Assembly (NCBI GenBank): GCA_934183045.1
Contig: CAKPRW010000009.1
Span: 1 to 29,913, forward strand
Direction of reading: 5' to 3'
Source of the DNA: an uncultured Clostridia bacterium
GTDB taxonomy: Bacteria > Bacillota > Clostridia > TANB77 > CAG-508
DNA length: 29,913 bases
Shown: piece by piece, positions 22,584 to 29,913 of the stretch
How positions within the stretch are numbered: the first letter of the stretch is position 1
Layout: each line of letters begins with the position of its first letter
Position numbers and translations under genes: made by a program
Notes under the pieces: generated by a model
The model's input: the letters and a program-made list of their open reading frames with translations, nothing else
What the model was told of the DNA's origin: nothing
Database searches by the model: none

Positions 22584-24194
22584 ATGAATACTAAATATAT
22601 TTTTGTAACAGGTGGAGTGGTATCTGGATTAGGAAAAGGAATAACAGCAGCATCTTTAGGAAGATTATTGAAGAATAGAGGATATAAAGTAACTATTCAA
22701 AAATTTGATCCATATATAAATGTGGATCCAGGTACAATGAACCCATATGAACATGGAGAGGTTTTTGTAACAGATGATGGAGCAGAGACTGATTTGGATT
22801 TAGGACATTATGAAAGATTTATAAATGAAAATTTAACTAAAAATTCAAGTGTAACAATGGGAAGAGTATATTCAAATGTAATAGAAAAAGAAAGAAGAGG
22901 GGATTATCTAGGAAAGACAGTACAAGTAATTCCTCATATAACAAATGAAATAAAAGAAAAGATATATGGATTTGAAGATTCTGATACAGATATTGTTATT
23001 ACAGAAATAGGTGGAACAATAGGGGATATTGAAGGATTATCAATAATAGAGGCAATAAGACAAGTAGGATTAGAGAAAAATCCAGAAGATGTTATATATA
23101 TTCATGTAACATTATTACCATATATATTTGGATCAAATGAAATAAAATCAAAACCTACACAACATTCAGTAAAAGAATTACAAAGTTTAGGAATAAAACC
23201 AGATATCTTAGTATGTAGAACAGAGCAAGAAATTCCTGACAACATTAGAGAAAAATTATCACTATTTTGTAATGTTAGAAAAACCAGTGTTATACAAAAT
23301 AAAACGGCAGATTGTTTATATGCAGTTCCATTAATGCTAGAAGAAGAAGGATTAGCAAGAGAAGTATGTAATCATTTAAAATTGGAAAAATATATTCCGG
23401 ATAATACAAAATGGGAAGAAATGATACAAAAAATTAGAAATATAGATAAAGATAAAAAAGTAAAAATTGCAATTGTAGGAAAATATATAAAACTAGAAGA
23501 TTCTTATATATCAGTAATAGAAAGTTTGTATCATGCAGGATTTGCAAATGATGTAAAAGTTGATGTAGAATTAATAGATTCTGAAACAATAAACAAGGAT
23601 AATGCTAAAAGTAAATTAGAAAAATTCAATGGAATAGTAGTTCCAGGAGGATTTGGAAATAGAGGAATAGAAGGTAAAATAGAAACTATAAAATATGCAA
23701 GAGAAAACAAAGTTCCATTCTTAGGAATATGTTTAGGAATGCAAATGGCAGTTGTAGAATTTGCAAGAAATGTTTTAAAATTAGAAGATGCTAATTCAGC
23801 AGAATTTGATGAAGAAACAAAAAATCCATTAATACACATTATGGAAGAACAAAAGGGAATAGATAAAAAAGGTGGAACAATGCGTTTAGGAGCCTATCCA
23901 TGTGTTATTAAACCAAATACATTAGCAAGTAAAGTATATGGACAAGAAGAAATATCAGAAAGACATAGACACAGATTTGAATTTAACAACAGTTACAAAG
24001 AAGAATTAGAAAAAGCAGGATTAAAAGTTTCTGGAACATCACCAGATGGTTCTTTAGTAGAAATAGTAGAAATTGAAGATCATCCATACTTTATAGCAGG
24101 ACAATTCCATCCAGAATTAAAGTCTAGACCAAACAAACCAGCACCTTTATTTGTTGGGCTAGTAGAAGCTGCGAAAAAAATGATAAAAAATTAA
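22584..24194 (+). CDS. pyrG: CTP synthase
   Basis: A 536-residue CTP synthase that aminates UTP with ATP and glutamine. The synthetase domain (about 1-265) begins KYIFVTGGVVSGLGKGITAASLG and includes KFDPYINVDPGTMNP; the class I glutamine amidotransferase domain (about 295-530) has C383 in GICLGMQ and H509-x-E511 in FHPE. AGGAGGAAAG is a strong ribosome binding site. Length is normal. It is divergent from deoD, and both are nucleotide-metabolism genes sharing a promoter region. Confidence 0.97.
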   Translation: MNTKYIFVTGGVVSGLGKGITAASLGRLLKNRGYKVTIQKFDPYINVDPGTMNPYEHGEVFVTDDGAETDLDLGHYERFINENLTKNSSVTMGRVYSNVIEKERRGDYLGKTVQVIPHITNEIKEKIYGFEDSDTDIVITEIGGTIGDIEGLSIIEAIRQVGLEKNPEDVIYIHVTLLPYIFGSNEIKSKPTQHSVKELQSLGIKPDILVCRTEQEIPDNIREKLSLFCNVRKTSVIQNKTADCLYAVPLMLEEEGLAREVCNHLKLEKYIPDNTKWEEMIQKIRNIDKDKKVKIAIVGKYIKLEDSYISVIESLYHAGFANDVKVDVELIDSETINKDNAKSKLEKFNGIVVPGGFGNRGIEGKIETIKYARENKVPFLGICLGMQMAVVEFARNVLKLEDANSAEFDEETKNPLIHIMEEQKGIDKKGGTMRLGAYPCVIKPNTLASKVYGQEEISERHRHRFEFNNSYKEELEKAGLKVSGTSPDGSLVEIVEIEDHPYFIAGQFHPELKSRPNKPAPLFVGLVEAAKKMIKN

Positions 24195-24203
24195 AAAAAT
24201 GTA

Positions 24204-24232
24204 TTGACAAAAATAAAAAAAACATTTATAAT
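24204..24232 (+). promoter_or_regulatory. Consensus promoter of the tRNA-Gly pair
   Basis: TTGACA (24204-24209), 17 bases, TATAAT (24227-24232): a full consensus match at both boxes, suited to strong stable-RNA transcription. Confidence 0.9.
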
Positions 24233-24236
24233 CTGT

Positions 24237-24372
<136 letters not shown>

Positions 24373-24383
24373 ATAATTAAATT

Positions 24384-24457
<74 letters not shown>

Positions 24458-24466
24458 TAAAAAAAT

Positions 24467-24500
24467 AACTTACGAATTTAGTAAAAGTTCGTAAGTTTTT
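24467..24500 (+). terminator. Terminator of the tRNA pair
   Basis: AACTTACGAA (24467-24476) pairs with TTCGTAAGTT (24488-24497), followed by T-rich sequence. Confidence 0.85.
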
Positions 24501-24717
24501 GTTTTATATAAGACCTAAAAAAATCTCTTTCTAATTTATTTCTATAACTTCTAAATTATCTGGTACTATTACATTACCATTAAAATATTTCTGCGTTTCT
24601 TTCATATATAATTCTTTTCTTTATTTTTTATGTTATTCCTTTGTATAATATAAAATTAGATTTTTAACATCCAATTTATTCATTACTTCACTAACACTAT
24701 ATTATTTTTTCAATAAA
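24501..24717. other. Gene-free stretch after the tRNA genes
   Basis: No credible gene. On the minus strand a 24-codon open frame (about 24533-24607) encodes MKETQKYFNGNVIVPDNLE and a few more residues; it looks like the end of a lost gene, but has no ribosome binding site and cannot be assigned. Confidence 0.4.
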
Positions 24718-25215
24718 TTATTTCAAGTTCCAACTTTTAAGATTATACTTTTCAGTATTTTCTAATATTGCAATCTGTTTTTTTATCTCTTTTATATCAT
24801 CAGCATTAAATGATTCAAATTCATCATAAAAACCTGTATCTTTATTTGGGAATACTAGTGCTTCTCCCCAGGTTTGTGTTTTTGAGTTCATTGTTCTTCC
24901 ATATAAATGTATATGAAAAATTGGATTTTTTCCTTTGAGATATGCCCAATTACCATTTTCCTGATAGTTTATTTTTTCTATATTAATATTTCTATTCTTC
25001 ATTCCATTTATCATTGCTTCACTGATTAACATTGTTAGTCTCATTGCTTCTATTGCTTCTTTAGGATCTAAATCTAATCTACTACAAAAATTATTTTTCT
25101 TAGATCTTATCCAAATGTGTCCGCCATCTTTTTTGGGAATATGTGGTGTTTTAGGAACACATACTACAAAATTTTCAGTTTCATAAATAATTTTATCATT
25201 AAATATTACATTCAT
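24718..25215 (-). CDS. HIT-like superfamily protein
   Basis: A 165-residue soluble protein. The segment PIFHIHLYGR (H101, H103) resembles the His-x-His active site of histidine-triad nucleotide hydrolases or transferases, with a preceding region (FVVCVPKTPHIPKKDGGHIW) of the kind seen in HIT folds; the third histidine of the canonical triad is replaced by Y105. It may be a divergent nucleotide-binding hydrolase. The gene overlaps the end of the glycerophosphodiesterase gene by 17 bases, so the two are translationally coupled. The family call is tentative. Confidence 0.65.
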   Translation of the reverse strand: MNVIFNDKIIYETENFVVCVPKTPHIPKKDGGHIWIRSKKNNFCSRLDLDPKEAIEAMRLTMLISEAMINGMKNRNINIEKINYQENGNWAYLKGKNPIFHIHLYGRTMNSKTQTWGEALVFPNKDTGFYDEFESFNADDIKEIKKQIAILENTEKYNLKSWNLK

Positions 25216-25930
25216 TAGATTTTGCCTCCATTAATTCTTTTAATTTACCTGGAAAATTAACAGTCATTCCGTCTATATTAAAATTAAAAACTTTCCTCAT
25301 TATATCTTCGTTAAAGACTCCCCAAAGCCTTACTCCAAGTCCGCTTTTATTTGCCAACTCTATACCAGATGGAGAAGCATGCTCTGCATTAGGACATATT
25401 TGAGATCCTTTAATTTTTAATAATTTACTCACATTATCTTCATTTATTTTTTCTTCTATTAGCCAAGACAATTTTATATTTGAATCTATCATTCTAACAT
25501 TTTTAAGAGCATTAAAATTAAAGGATGTTATATAAATATCATCATGTGTAGCATATTTTTTTACAATATCTAATGTATCTTTTTCTATTCCTTCTTGTTT
25601 TAATTCTATTGCAAAAGTTAGTTCTTTTGATAAAAATTCTTTTGCAAAATCCTCAAATAACACAATCTTTTCATTTTTAAATTTTAAGTTGAACCAACTT
25701 CCAAAATCAAAATCTAATAACTCTTTATATGTATAATCACTAATTTTACCTTTTCCATTGGATTTTTTATCAATTTTATTATCATGAAAAACAACAATTT
25801 TTCCATCTTTTGTTTGTTGTAAATCTAATTCAATTCCATTTGCACCTAATTGTAGTGCTTTTCGAAATGATGTCATTGTATTTTCAGGTGCATATGCTGA
25901 AGCACCTCTATGTGCATAATTAACAAACAT
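25199..25930 (-). CDS. Glycerophosphodiester phosphodiesterase (GlpQ/UgpQ, cytosolic)
   Basis: A 243-residue GDPD-family TIM barrel without a signal peptide. AHRGASAYAPENT holds the first catalytic His-Arg, GIELDLQQTKDG the metal-binding Glu and Asp, and VVFHDNKIDKKSNG the second His. The C-terminal VRLWGVFNEDIMRKV is typical of UgpQ-like enzymes. It hydrolyses glycerophosphodiesters from phospholipid turnover to glycerol-3-phosphate and an alcohol. The R in TSFRKA is coded CGA, showing that CGA is still read as arginine here. AAGGAGTG lies upstream of the start. Confidence 0.92.
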   Translation of the reverse strand: MFVNYAHRGASAYAPENTMTSFRKALQLGANGIELDLQQTKDGKIVVFHDNKIDKKSNGKGKISDYTYKELLDFDFGSWFNLKFKNEKIVLFEDFAKEFLSKELTFAIELKQEGIEKDTLDIVKKYATHDDIYITSFNFNALKNVRMIDSNIKLSWLIEEKINEDNVSKLLKIKGSQICPNAEHASPSGIELANKSGLGVRLWGVFNEDIMRKVFNFNIDGMTVNFPGKLKELMEAKSNECNI

Positions 25931-26088
25931 TTATAATCACTCCTTAATAAAGAATCTATTATAACAGTATTATATAATTAAATTACAAAATTCTCTATAC
26001 TCTTATTGAAATTTTAAAATAATTTATATCTAATTTTTAGAAAGAAAGCGTTATGCTTAGTAAGCTGATGTTTAATTGCTACAATTGA

Positions 26089-26130
26089 AAACAACTTATG
26101 AACTAGTTAGAGTCCATAAGTTGTTTTTTA
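26089..26130. terminator. Terminator 3' of the small foreign-looking gene
   Basis: AACAACTTATG (ending at 26100) pairs with CATAAGTTGTT (26115-26125), with A and T runs on the two sides; it can serve the minus-strand gene at 26155. Confidence 0.75.
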
Positions 26131-26154
26131 TATAAAATACATAAAAAATTATTG

Positions 26155-26340
26155 TTATACTTCATAATTATTTGGTATAACTTCGATGGCTAAAACTGCA
26201 ACAAAGAGCGTCAATATCCCGAATAAAAAAATAAGGGGATGCTGGCGGCCATAAAATAGTCCCAAAATCAGAATGACGCAAAAAGCGAACATTTCAAACA
26301 TAGTGATCAGTATCCGGTTAGTATTTTTTGTGTTTTTCAT
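26155..26340 (-). CDS. Small two-helix membrane protein with foreign codon use
   Basis: A 61-residue protein with two hydrophobic helices (about 10-28 and 34-54) separated by YGRQHP, and a short polar C-terminus. The ATG has AAAGGAG 8 bases upstream, so it is laid out as a real gene. Codon use differs from all neighbours: CTG, CTC, CGC, CCC, GGG and ATC are used, and residue 9 is CGG, the only CGG outside the three frameshift sites. It is preceded by an inverted repeat near its probable promoter and followed by a terminator. This suggests recent horizontal transfer of a small regulated unit. I do not recognise the family. If CGG causes a +1 shift in this host, reading would stop after residue 10 (GGA TAC TGA). 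Confidence 0.65.
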   Translation of the reverse strand: MKNTKNTNRILITMFEMFAFCVILILGLFYGRQHPLIFLFGILTLFVAVLAIEVIPNNYEV

Positions 26341-26380
26341 TGATACTATCTCCTTTCATTCTCTACAATACAATTTTGTA

Positions 26381-26401
26381 ACTGTACTCTCCACCTACAG
26401 T
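26381..26401 (-). promoter_or_regulatory. Operator-like inverted repeat before the small gene
   Basis: ACTGTA (26381-26386) and TACAGT (26396-26401) with 9 bases between. On the minus strand a TATACT -10 box overlaps it (26404-26399), with a poor -35 (CTGTTT) 17 bases upstream. Its position at the -10 box and start point suits a repressor. Confidence 0.4.
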
Positions 26402-26563
26402 ATATAATAATATTATAACATAAACAGCTGAAATTGTAAATTTAATATGTGTTTGGAAGTATAAAATTAGTATGTTATAGGATAGATAATTATAAGTAAT
26501 TTTAAACTTTCGATAAATGATATTTATATAGTATTGTTTTTTTATTTATAACTGTCAAATTAC

Positions 26564-26592
26564 TTGTAAATTTTTGTATTTTAGTGTAAAAT
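26564..26592 (+). promoter_or_regulatory. femX-alr promoter
   Basis: TTGTAA (26564-26569), 17 bases, TAAAAT (26587-26592). Confidence 0.5.
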
Positions 26593-26636
26593 ACCAATAT
26601 ATTGTAAATAATAAAATAGGAGGATTGAGTAAATCA

Positions 26637-27698
26637 ATGAGATTCGTAAATAACGAAGAATCAAAACAAGAATATAAGAAATTTTTAGAAGTACATGAAA
26701 GATGTAACTTTCAACAATCATTAGAATGGGCAGAAGTAAAGAAGCCAAATTGGAAACCAGAAGTAATTTTAGCTGAAGACGAAGATGGAAATATTATAGG
26801 ATCATTATGTGTATGGATTAGAAAAATGCCGATTTTCGGTAATATAATGTATTCATCAAGAGGACCAGTTTGTGACACAAATGATATAAATGCTATGAAA
26901 CAATTAACAGATGGAGCAAAAGAACTAGCAAAAAAATATAAAGCAATAGTTCTAAGAATGGAGCCAGATATTTTAAGTAACGATGAAAACTTTAGAGACA
27001 TAGTAACAAGTCTAGGGTATAAAATAAAAGATGATGCAAAAGATTTTAAAGATGAAATACAACCAAGATATGTATTTAGATTAAATATAAAAGACAAAAC
27101 AGAAGAAGAAGTAATGGCAGGATTTAAACAAAAATGGAGATATAATATACGTTTAGCAGGAAGAAAAGGAGTTACTGTAAAAGAAGGGACAAAAGAAGAT
27201 CTAAAAGACTTTCATAAAATAATGATAGAAACAGGAGCAAGAGATGGATTTATTATTCGTCCATTAGAATACTTTGAAAAAATGTATGACTGTTTAGGAC
27301 CAGACCATATGAAAGTATTAATGGCATATTATGAAGATAAGCCAATATCAGGAGTTATTCCAATATTCTATGGAAACAAAACATGGTATTTATATGGTGC
27401 AAGTAGTAATAATCATAGAAATTTGATGCCAAACTATTTATTACAATGGGAAATGATAAAAATGGCAATAGCAAGACATGATGATGTATATGATTTTAGA
27501 GGTGTATCAGGAGTAGTAGACGAAAATCATCCACAATATGGACTATATAGATTTAAACAAGGATTTGGAGCGACATTCACAGAATTCATAGGTGAAGTAT
27601 ATTATCCATTTAAGCCATTAACATATAAATTATATAGATTTTCAGAAAAAACATTTAGAACATTAAGACAATTAAAAATGAAACTTAACAAAAAATAG
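26637..27698 (+). CDS. FemX/FmhB-type peptidoglycan bridge aminoacyltransferase
   Basis: A 353-residue FemABX-family enzyme with two GNAT-like halves. CNFQQSLEWAEVK near the N-terminus, FKQKWRYNIRLAGRKGV in the middle, and the C-terminal YDFRGVSG and GLYRFKQGFGA segments are family marks. These enzymes add amino acids from aminoacyl-tRNA to the lipid II stem peptide to build the cross-bridge. The ATG at 26637 is chosen because AGGAGG at 26618-26623 is the only ribosome binding site; the 13-base spacing is long. No coiled-coil seryl-tRNA-like insertion is visible, so FemX is more likely than FemA. alr follows 19 bases later, linking bridge and D-Ala supply. Confidence 0.9.
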   Translation: MRFVNNEESKQEYKKFLEVHERCNFQQSLEWAEVKKPNWKPEVILAEDEDGNIIGSLCVWIRKMPIFGNIMYSSRGPVCDTNDINAMKQLTDGAKELAKKYKAIVLRMEPDILSNDENFRDIVTSLGYKIKDDAKDFKDEIQPRYVFRLNIKDKTEEEVMAGFKQKWRYNIRLAGRKGVTVKEGTKEDLKDFHKIMIETGARDGFIIRPLEYFEKMYDCLGPDHMKVLMAYYEDKPISGVIPIFYGNKTWYLYGASSNNHRNLMPNYLLQWEMIKMAIARHDDVYDFRGVSGVVDENHPQYGLYRFKQGFGATFTEFIGEVYYPFKPLTYKLYRFSEKTFRTLRQLKMKLNKK

Positions 27699-27717
27699 TA
27701 TATTTAAGGAGAAAAAA

Positions 27718-28836
27718 TTGAATACTTTAGTAATCAATAAAGAAGATTTAAAACATAATATAGAACAAATAAAAAACTATGTTAATAAAAGTGGAAAAGA
27801 TGATAAAGGAAATTCAGTAAAAATAATAGCTGTAGTAAAAGGAAATGGGTATGGTTTAGGAATTGTAGAGTATACAAAACTTTTAATAGACCAAGGGATA
27901 TCTTTTTTTGCAGTAGCTACAATAGATGAAGCACTGACTCTTAGAAAAGCTGGAATAAAAGAAGATATATTAATGTTATCATCAACAGCAGTAAAAGAAG
28001 ATGTAGAAACACTAATTGAAAATAATATTATTTTAACGATTGGATCAGACGAAGATATCAAAAATGTAGAAAGTATAGGAAAATCAAAAAATAAAAAAAT
28101 CAGAGCGCATCTAAAAATTGATACAGGATTTGGAAGATATGGTTTTATTTATAACAAACCAGAAGAACTACTAAAATCTATAAAAGATTTAAAAAACATA
28201 AAAATTGAAGGTACATTTTCACATTTTTCTATAAGTTTTTTTGATGACAAATATACACAAAAACAATTTGATAGATTTATTAATATAATTGAAATACTAA
28301 AAATGAACGATATAGAAACAGGAATGCTTCATATTTGTAATTCATCAGCATTTTTAAAATTTCCTAATATGCATTTAAATGCAGTAAGAGTAGGATCAGC
28401 GTTTTTAGGTAGATTATCTTTTACAAATAACATAGGTCTAAAGAAAATAGCTTATTTAGAATCACAAGTGTCAGAAATAAAAAAATTACCCAAAGGATTT
28501 AACGTTGGATATTCTAACACGTATACAACTAAAAAGGAAACAAAAGTAGCTATTATACCATGTGGTTATATGAATGGTGTTAATTTATCTAATAATAAAG
28601 ATATGTTTAGAACAGTAGACAAATTAAGATATATCGTTAGAGATATAAAAGACTTTTTTAAAAACCAATCATTATATGCAAATATAGGAAATCAGAGATG
28701 TAAGATTTTAGGAAGAATCGGAACATATCATGTAACATGTGATATAACAGGAAAAGATATAAATATTGGTGATAAAGTAATATTTGAAGTGAATCCTAAA
28801 TTTATAGATTCTAGCTTGAGAAGGGAGTATAGATAA
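27718..28836 (+). CDS. alr: Alanine racemase
   Basis: A 372-residue PLP enzyme making D-alanine for peptidoglycan. The PLP lysine is K41 in AVVKGNGYG; DTGFGRYGF and RVGSAFLG follow, and the second base is probably the Tyr in VGYSNTY. The start is TTG at 27718 with AAGGAG 5 bases upstream and no nearby ATG alternative. The N-terminal barrel and C-terminal beta domain are both complete. It could be read as a general amino-acid racemase, but the context with femX supports Alr. Its stop overlaps the start of the next gene (TAATG). Confidence 0.9.
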   Translation: MNTLVINKEDLKHNIEQIKNYVNKSGKDDKGNSVKIIAVVKGNGYGLGIVEYTKLLIDQGISFFAVATIDEALTLRKAGIKEDILMLSSTAVKEDVETLIENNIILTIGSDEDIKNVESIGKSKNKKIRAHLKIDTGFGRYGFIYNKPEELLKSIKDLKNIKIEGTFSHFSISFFDDKYTQKQFDRFINIIEILKMNDIETGMLHICNSSAFLKFPNMHLNAVRVGSAFLGRLSFTNNIGLKKIAYLESQVSEIKKLPKGFNVGYSNTYTTKKETKVAIIPCGYMNGVNLSNNKDMFRTVDKLRYIVRDIKDFFKNQSLYANIGNQRCKILGRIGTYHVTCDITGKDINIGDKVIFEVNPKFIDSSLRREYR

Positions 28837-29913
28837 TGAGTGAACAAAATGATACAAGAAAAGAATCAGAAGTAAAAGAGAAAAAAGAAAAAGGATTTTT
28901 TAAATCTGTATGGGCATCTATTGTAAAAATAGAAGATTATCCAGAAATGGCAGCTAAAGGTGTAGGAAAAGCTATAGCATATGTAGCTAAAATAATAGTA
29001 ATATTAGCTATTATACTTAGTTTAGGAATAGTATATAAAACTTATGGACTAGTTAAGGACGGTGTAAGCTATCTACAAAATGAATTTCCGGAATTTTCAT
29101 ATAAAGATGGAAAATTAGATGTTCATTCAGAGGAAATTATAACCATAGATAGTAAAGATTCTATTGTGGGAAAAACAATAGTTGATACAAAAACAGAAGA
29201 TGAAAGTAAAATAAATCAATATATAAACGACATAGCTGAAAGTGGAAGTGGCGTAATAATTTTAAAAGACAAAGTTATAATGAAAAATCAATCTGTTGCA
29301 GGAACAATAAACTACAATTATAATGAGATTTTAAATCAAATGAAAATAAGTGAATTTACAAAACAAGACATAATTAATTATGCTCAAAGTTCACAAATAG
29401 TGAACTTATACATTAGTGTATTTTTAACAATATTTGTATATAGTTTCATAATGTACTTCTTAACAACACTTTCAAATGCAGTATTTTTAAGTGTGTTTGG
29501 ATATTTCACAACATGGATAGCCAAAATAAAAATGAGATATGTAGCAATATTTAATATGGCTGTATATGCACTTACATTATCAACTATATTAAACATAATA
29601 TATATTGGCATAAACATATTTATAAATTTCAATATGGAATATTTTGAAGTAATGTATGTAGCAGTAGCTGCAATTTATATAGTAGCCGCAATATTTATTT
29701 TAAAAAGTGAATTTGTAAAAAAACAAGCAGAGTTAATAAAAATAGCAGAAGCAGAAGCTATAGTCAAAAAACAGTTAGAAGAGAAAGAAAAAGAAGAAAC
29801 AGAAAAAAATAAAGAAACAAAAAAAGAAGAAAAAGAAGAAACATCAAACGAAAATGAAAGTAAAAAAGATAAAAAGAACGAGCAAAATGAAGACACAAAT
29901 GAAGGGGAAGAAC
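28836..29913 (+). CDS. DUF1189-like integral membrane protein, 3' end missing
   Basis: The frame is open from ATG 28836 to the window end, at least 359 residues. After a charged N-terminus and KGFFKSVWASIVKIEDYPEMA, a membrane helix lies at about 50-68, followed by an extracellular domain (about 70-185, with YLQNEFPEFSYKDGKL), then membrane segments at about 190-212, 230-258 and 268-288. A long Glu/Lys-rich tail of low complexity begins near 290. The helix-loop-three-helix pattern and the IDSK / NYNEI region resemble DUF1189 proteins. Start and alr stop overlap as TAATG, so it is translationally coupled to alr. Function is unknown; context suggests the cell envelope. Confidence 0.75.
   Translation, partial: MSEQNDTRKESEVKEKKEKGFFKSVWASIVKIEDYPEMAAKGVGKAIAYVAKIIVILAIILSLGIVYKTYGLVKDGVSYLQNEFPEFSYKDGKLDVHSEEIITIDSKDSIVGKTIVDTKTEDESKINQYINDIAESGSGVIILKDKVIMKNQSVAGTINYNYNEILNQMKISEFTKQDIINYAQSSQIVNLYISVFLTIFVYSFIMYFLTTLSNAVFLSVFGYFTTWIAKIKMRYVAIFNMAVYALTLSTILNIIYIGINIFINFNMEYFEVMYVAVAAIYIVAAIFILKSEFVKKQAELIKIAEAEAIVKKQLEEKEKEETEKNKETKKEEKEETSNENESKKDKKNEQNEDTNEGEE

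Noticed and set aside
26565..26608. WalR-type boxes before femX
   Set aside because: TGTAAA, TGTATT and TGTAAA recur, but with N4 spacing (10-bp period) rather than N5, and they overlap the promoter boxes.

Overview
The window looks like chromosomal DNA from a very AT-rich, Gram-positive, Clostridia-like Firmicute, probably an uncultured gut-type lineage. The evidence is the strong AGGAGG-type ribosome binding sites, TTGACA-N17-TATAAT promoters, AGA as the main arginine codon, and Firmicute gene sets (mreB, ftsEX with M23 hydrolases and a CtpB-like protease, comEB-like deaminase, femX-alr). I cannot name the genus. Nearly all of it is ordinary housekeeping DNA, with small GC-rich palindromic islands and one foreign-looking small gene.

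Layout: 1-2431 holds the end of a GH25 lysozyme gene, a GtrA-type membrane protein and a GtrB-like glycosyltransferase. 2527-6150 is a dTDP-L-rhamnose operon (rmlD, rmlA, an HD hydrolase, rmlB; no rmlC here). 6978-9917 has trpS, obg and a dCMP deaminase. 9912-11535 (minus) is tsaE-tsaB-rimI. 11713-14640 has mreB, mtaB and a small unknown gene. 14805-20840 is the division and cell-wall block: ftsE, ftsX, two coiled-coil M23 hydrolases, an S41 protease and pgsA. 20943-24457 has greA, divergent deoD and pyrG, and two identical tRNA-Gly(UCC) genes. 24718-26340 (minus) has a HIT-like protein, a glycerophosphodiesterase and the foreign small gene. 26637-29913 has femX, alr and a truncated DUF1189-like membrane protein.

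The main discovery candidate is a recoding signal. Three conserved genes (trpS, mtaB, ftsX) are each split by one extra base, and in all three the zero-frame codon at the break is CGG followed by A. Skipping the C and reading GGA as glycine restores the conserved protein exactly. By a by-eye scan of every CGG in the window, in about 8,800 codons of 31 native-looking genes CGG occurs in frame only at these three sites. Out of frame, as nnC-GGA, the same four bases are common and harmless. The only other in-frame CGG lies in the foreign-looking small gene. This fits CGG being an unassigned or very slow codon at which ribosomes shift +1 with help from tRNA-Gly(UCC). Sequencing error is the main alternative, but it would not be expected to respect the reading frame.

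Other points of interest are WalR-type triple boxes (TGTWAH with 11-bp period) at mreB and at an unknown small gene, a long inverted repeat whose two arms each supply the -35 box of the divergent deoD and pyrG promoters, REP/BIME-like hairpins, an inverted repeat that encloses a tRNA gene, a probable [4Fe-4S] motif in TrpRS, and a threefold short motif in the small protein at 14329.
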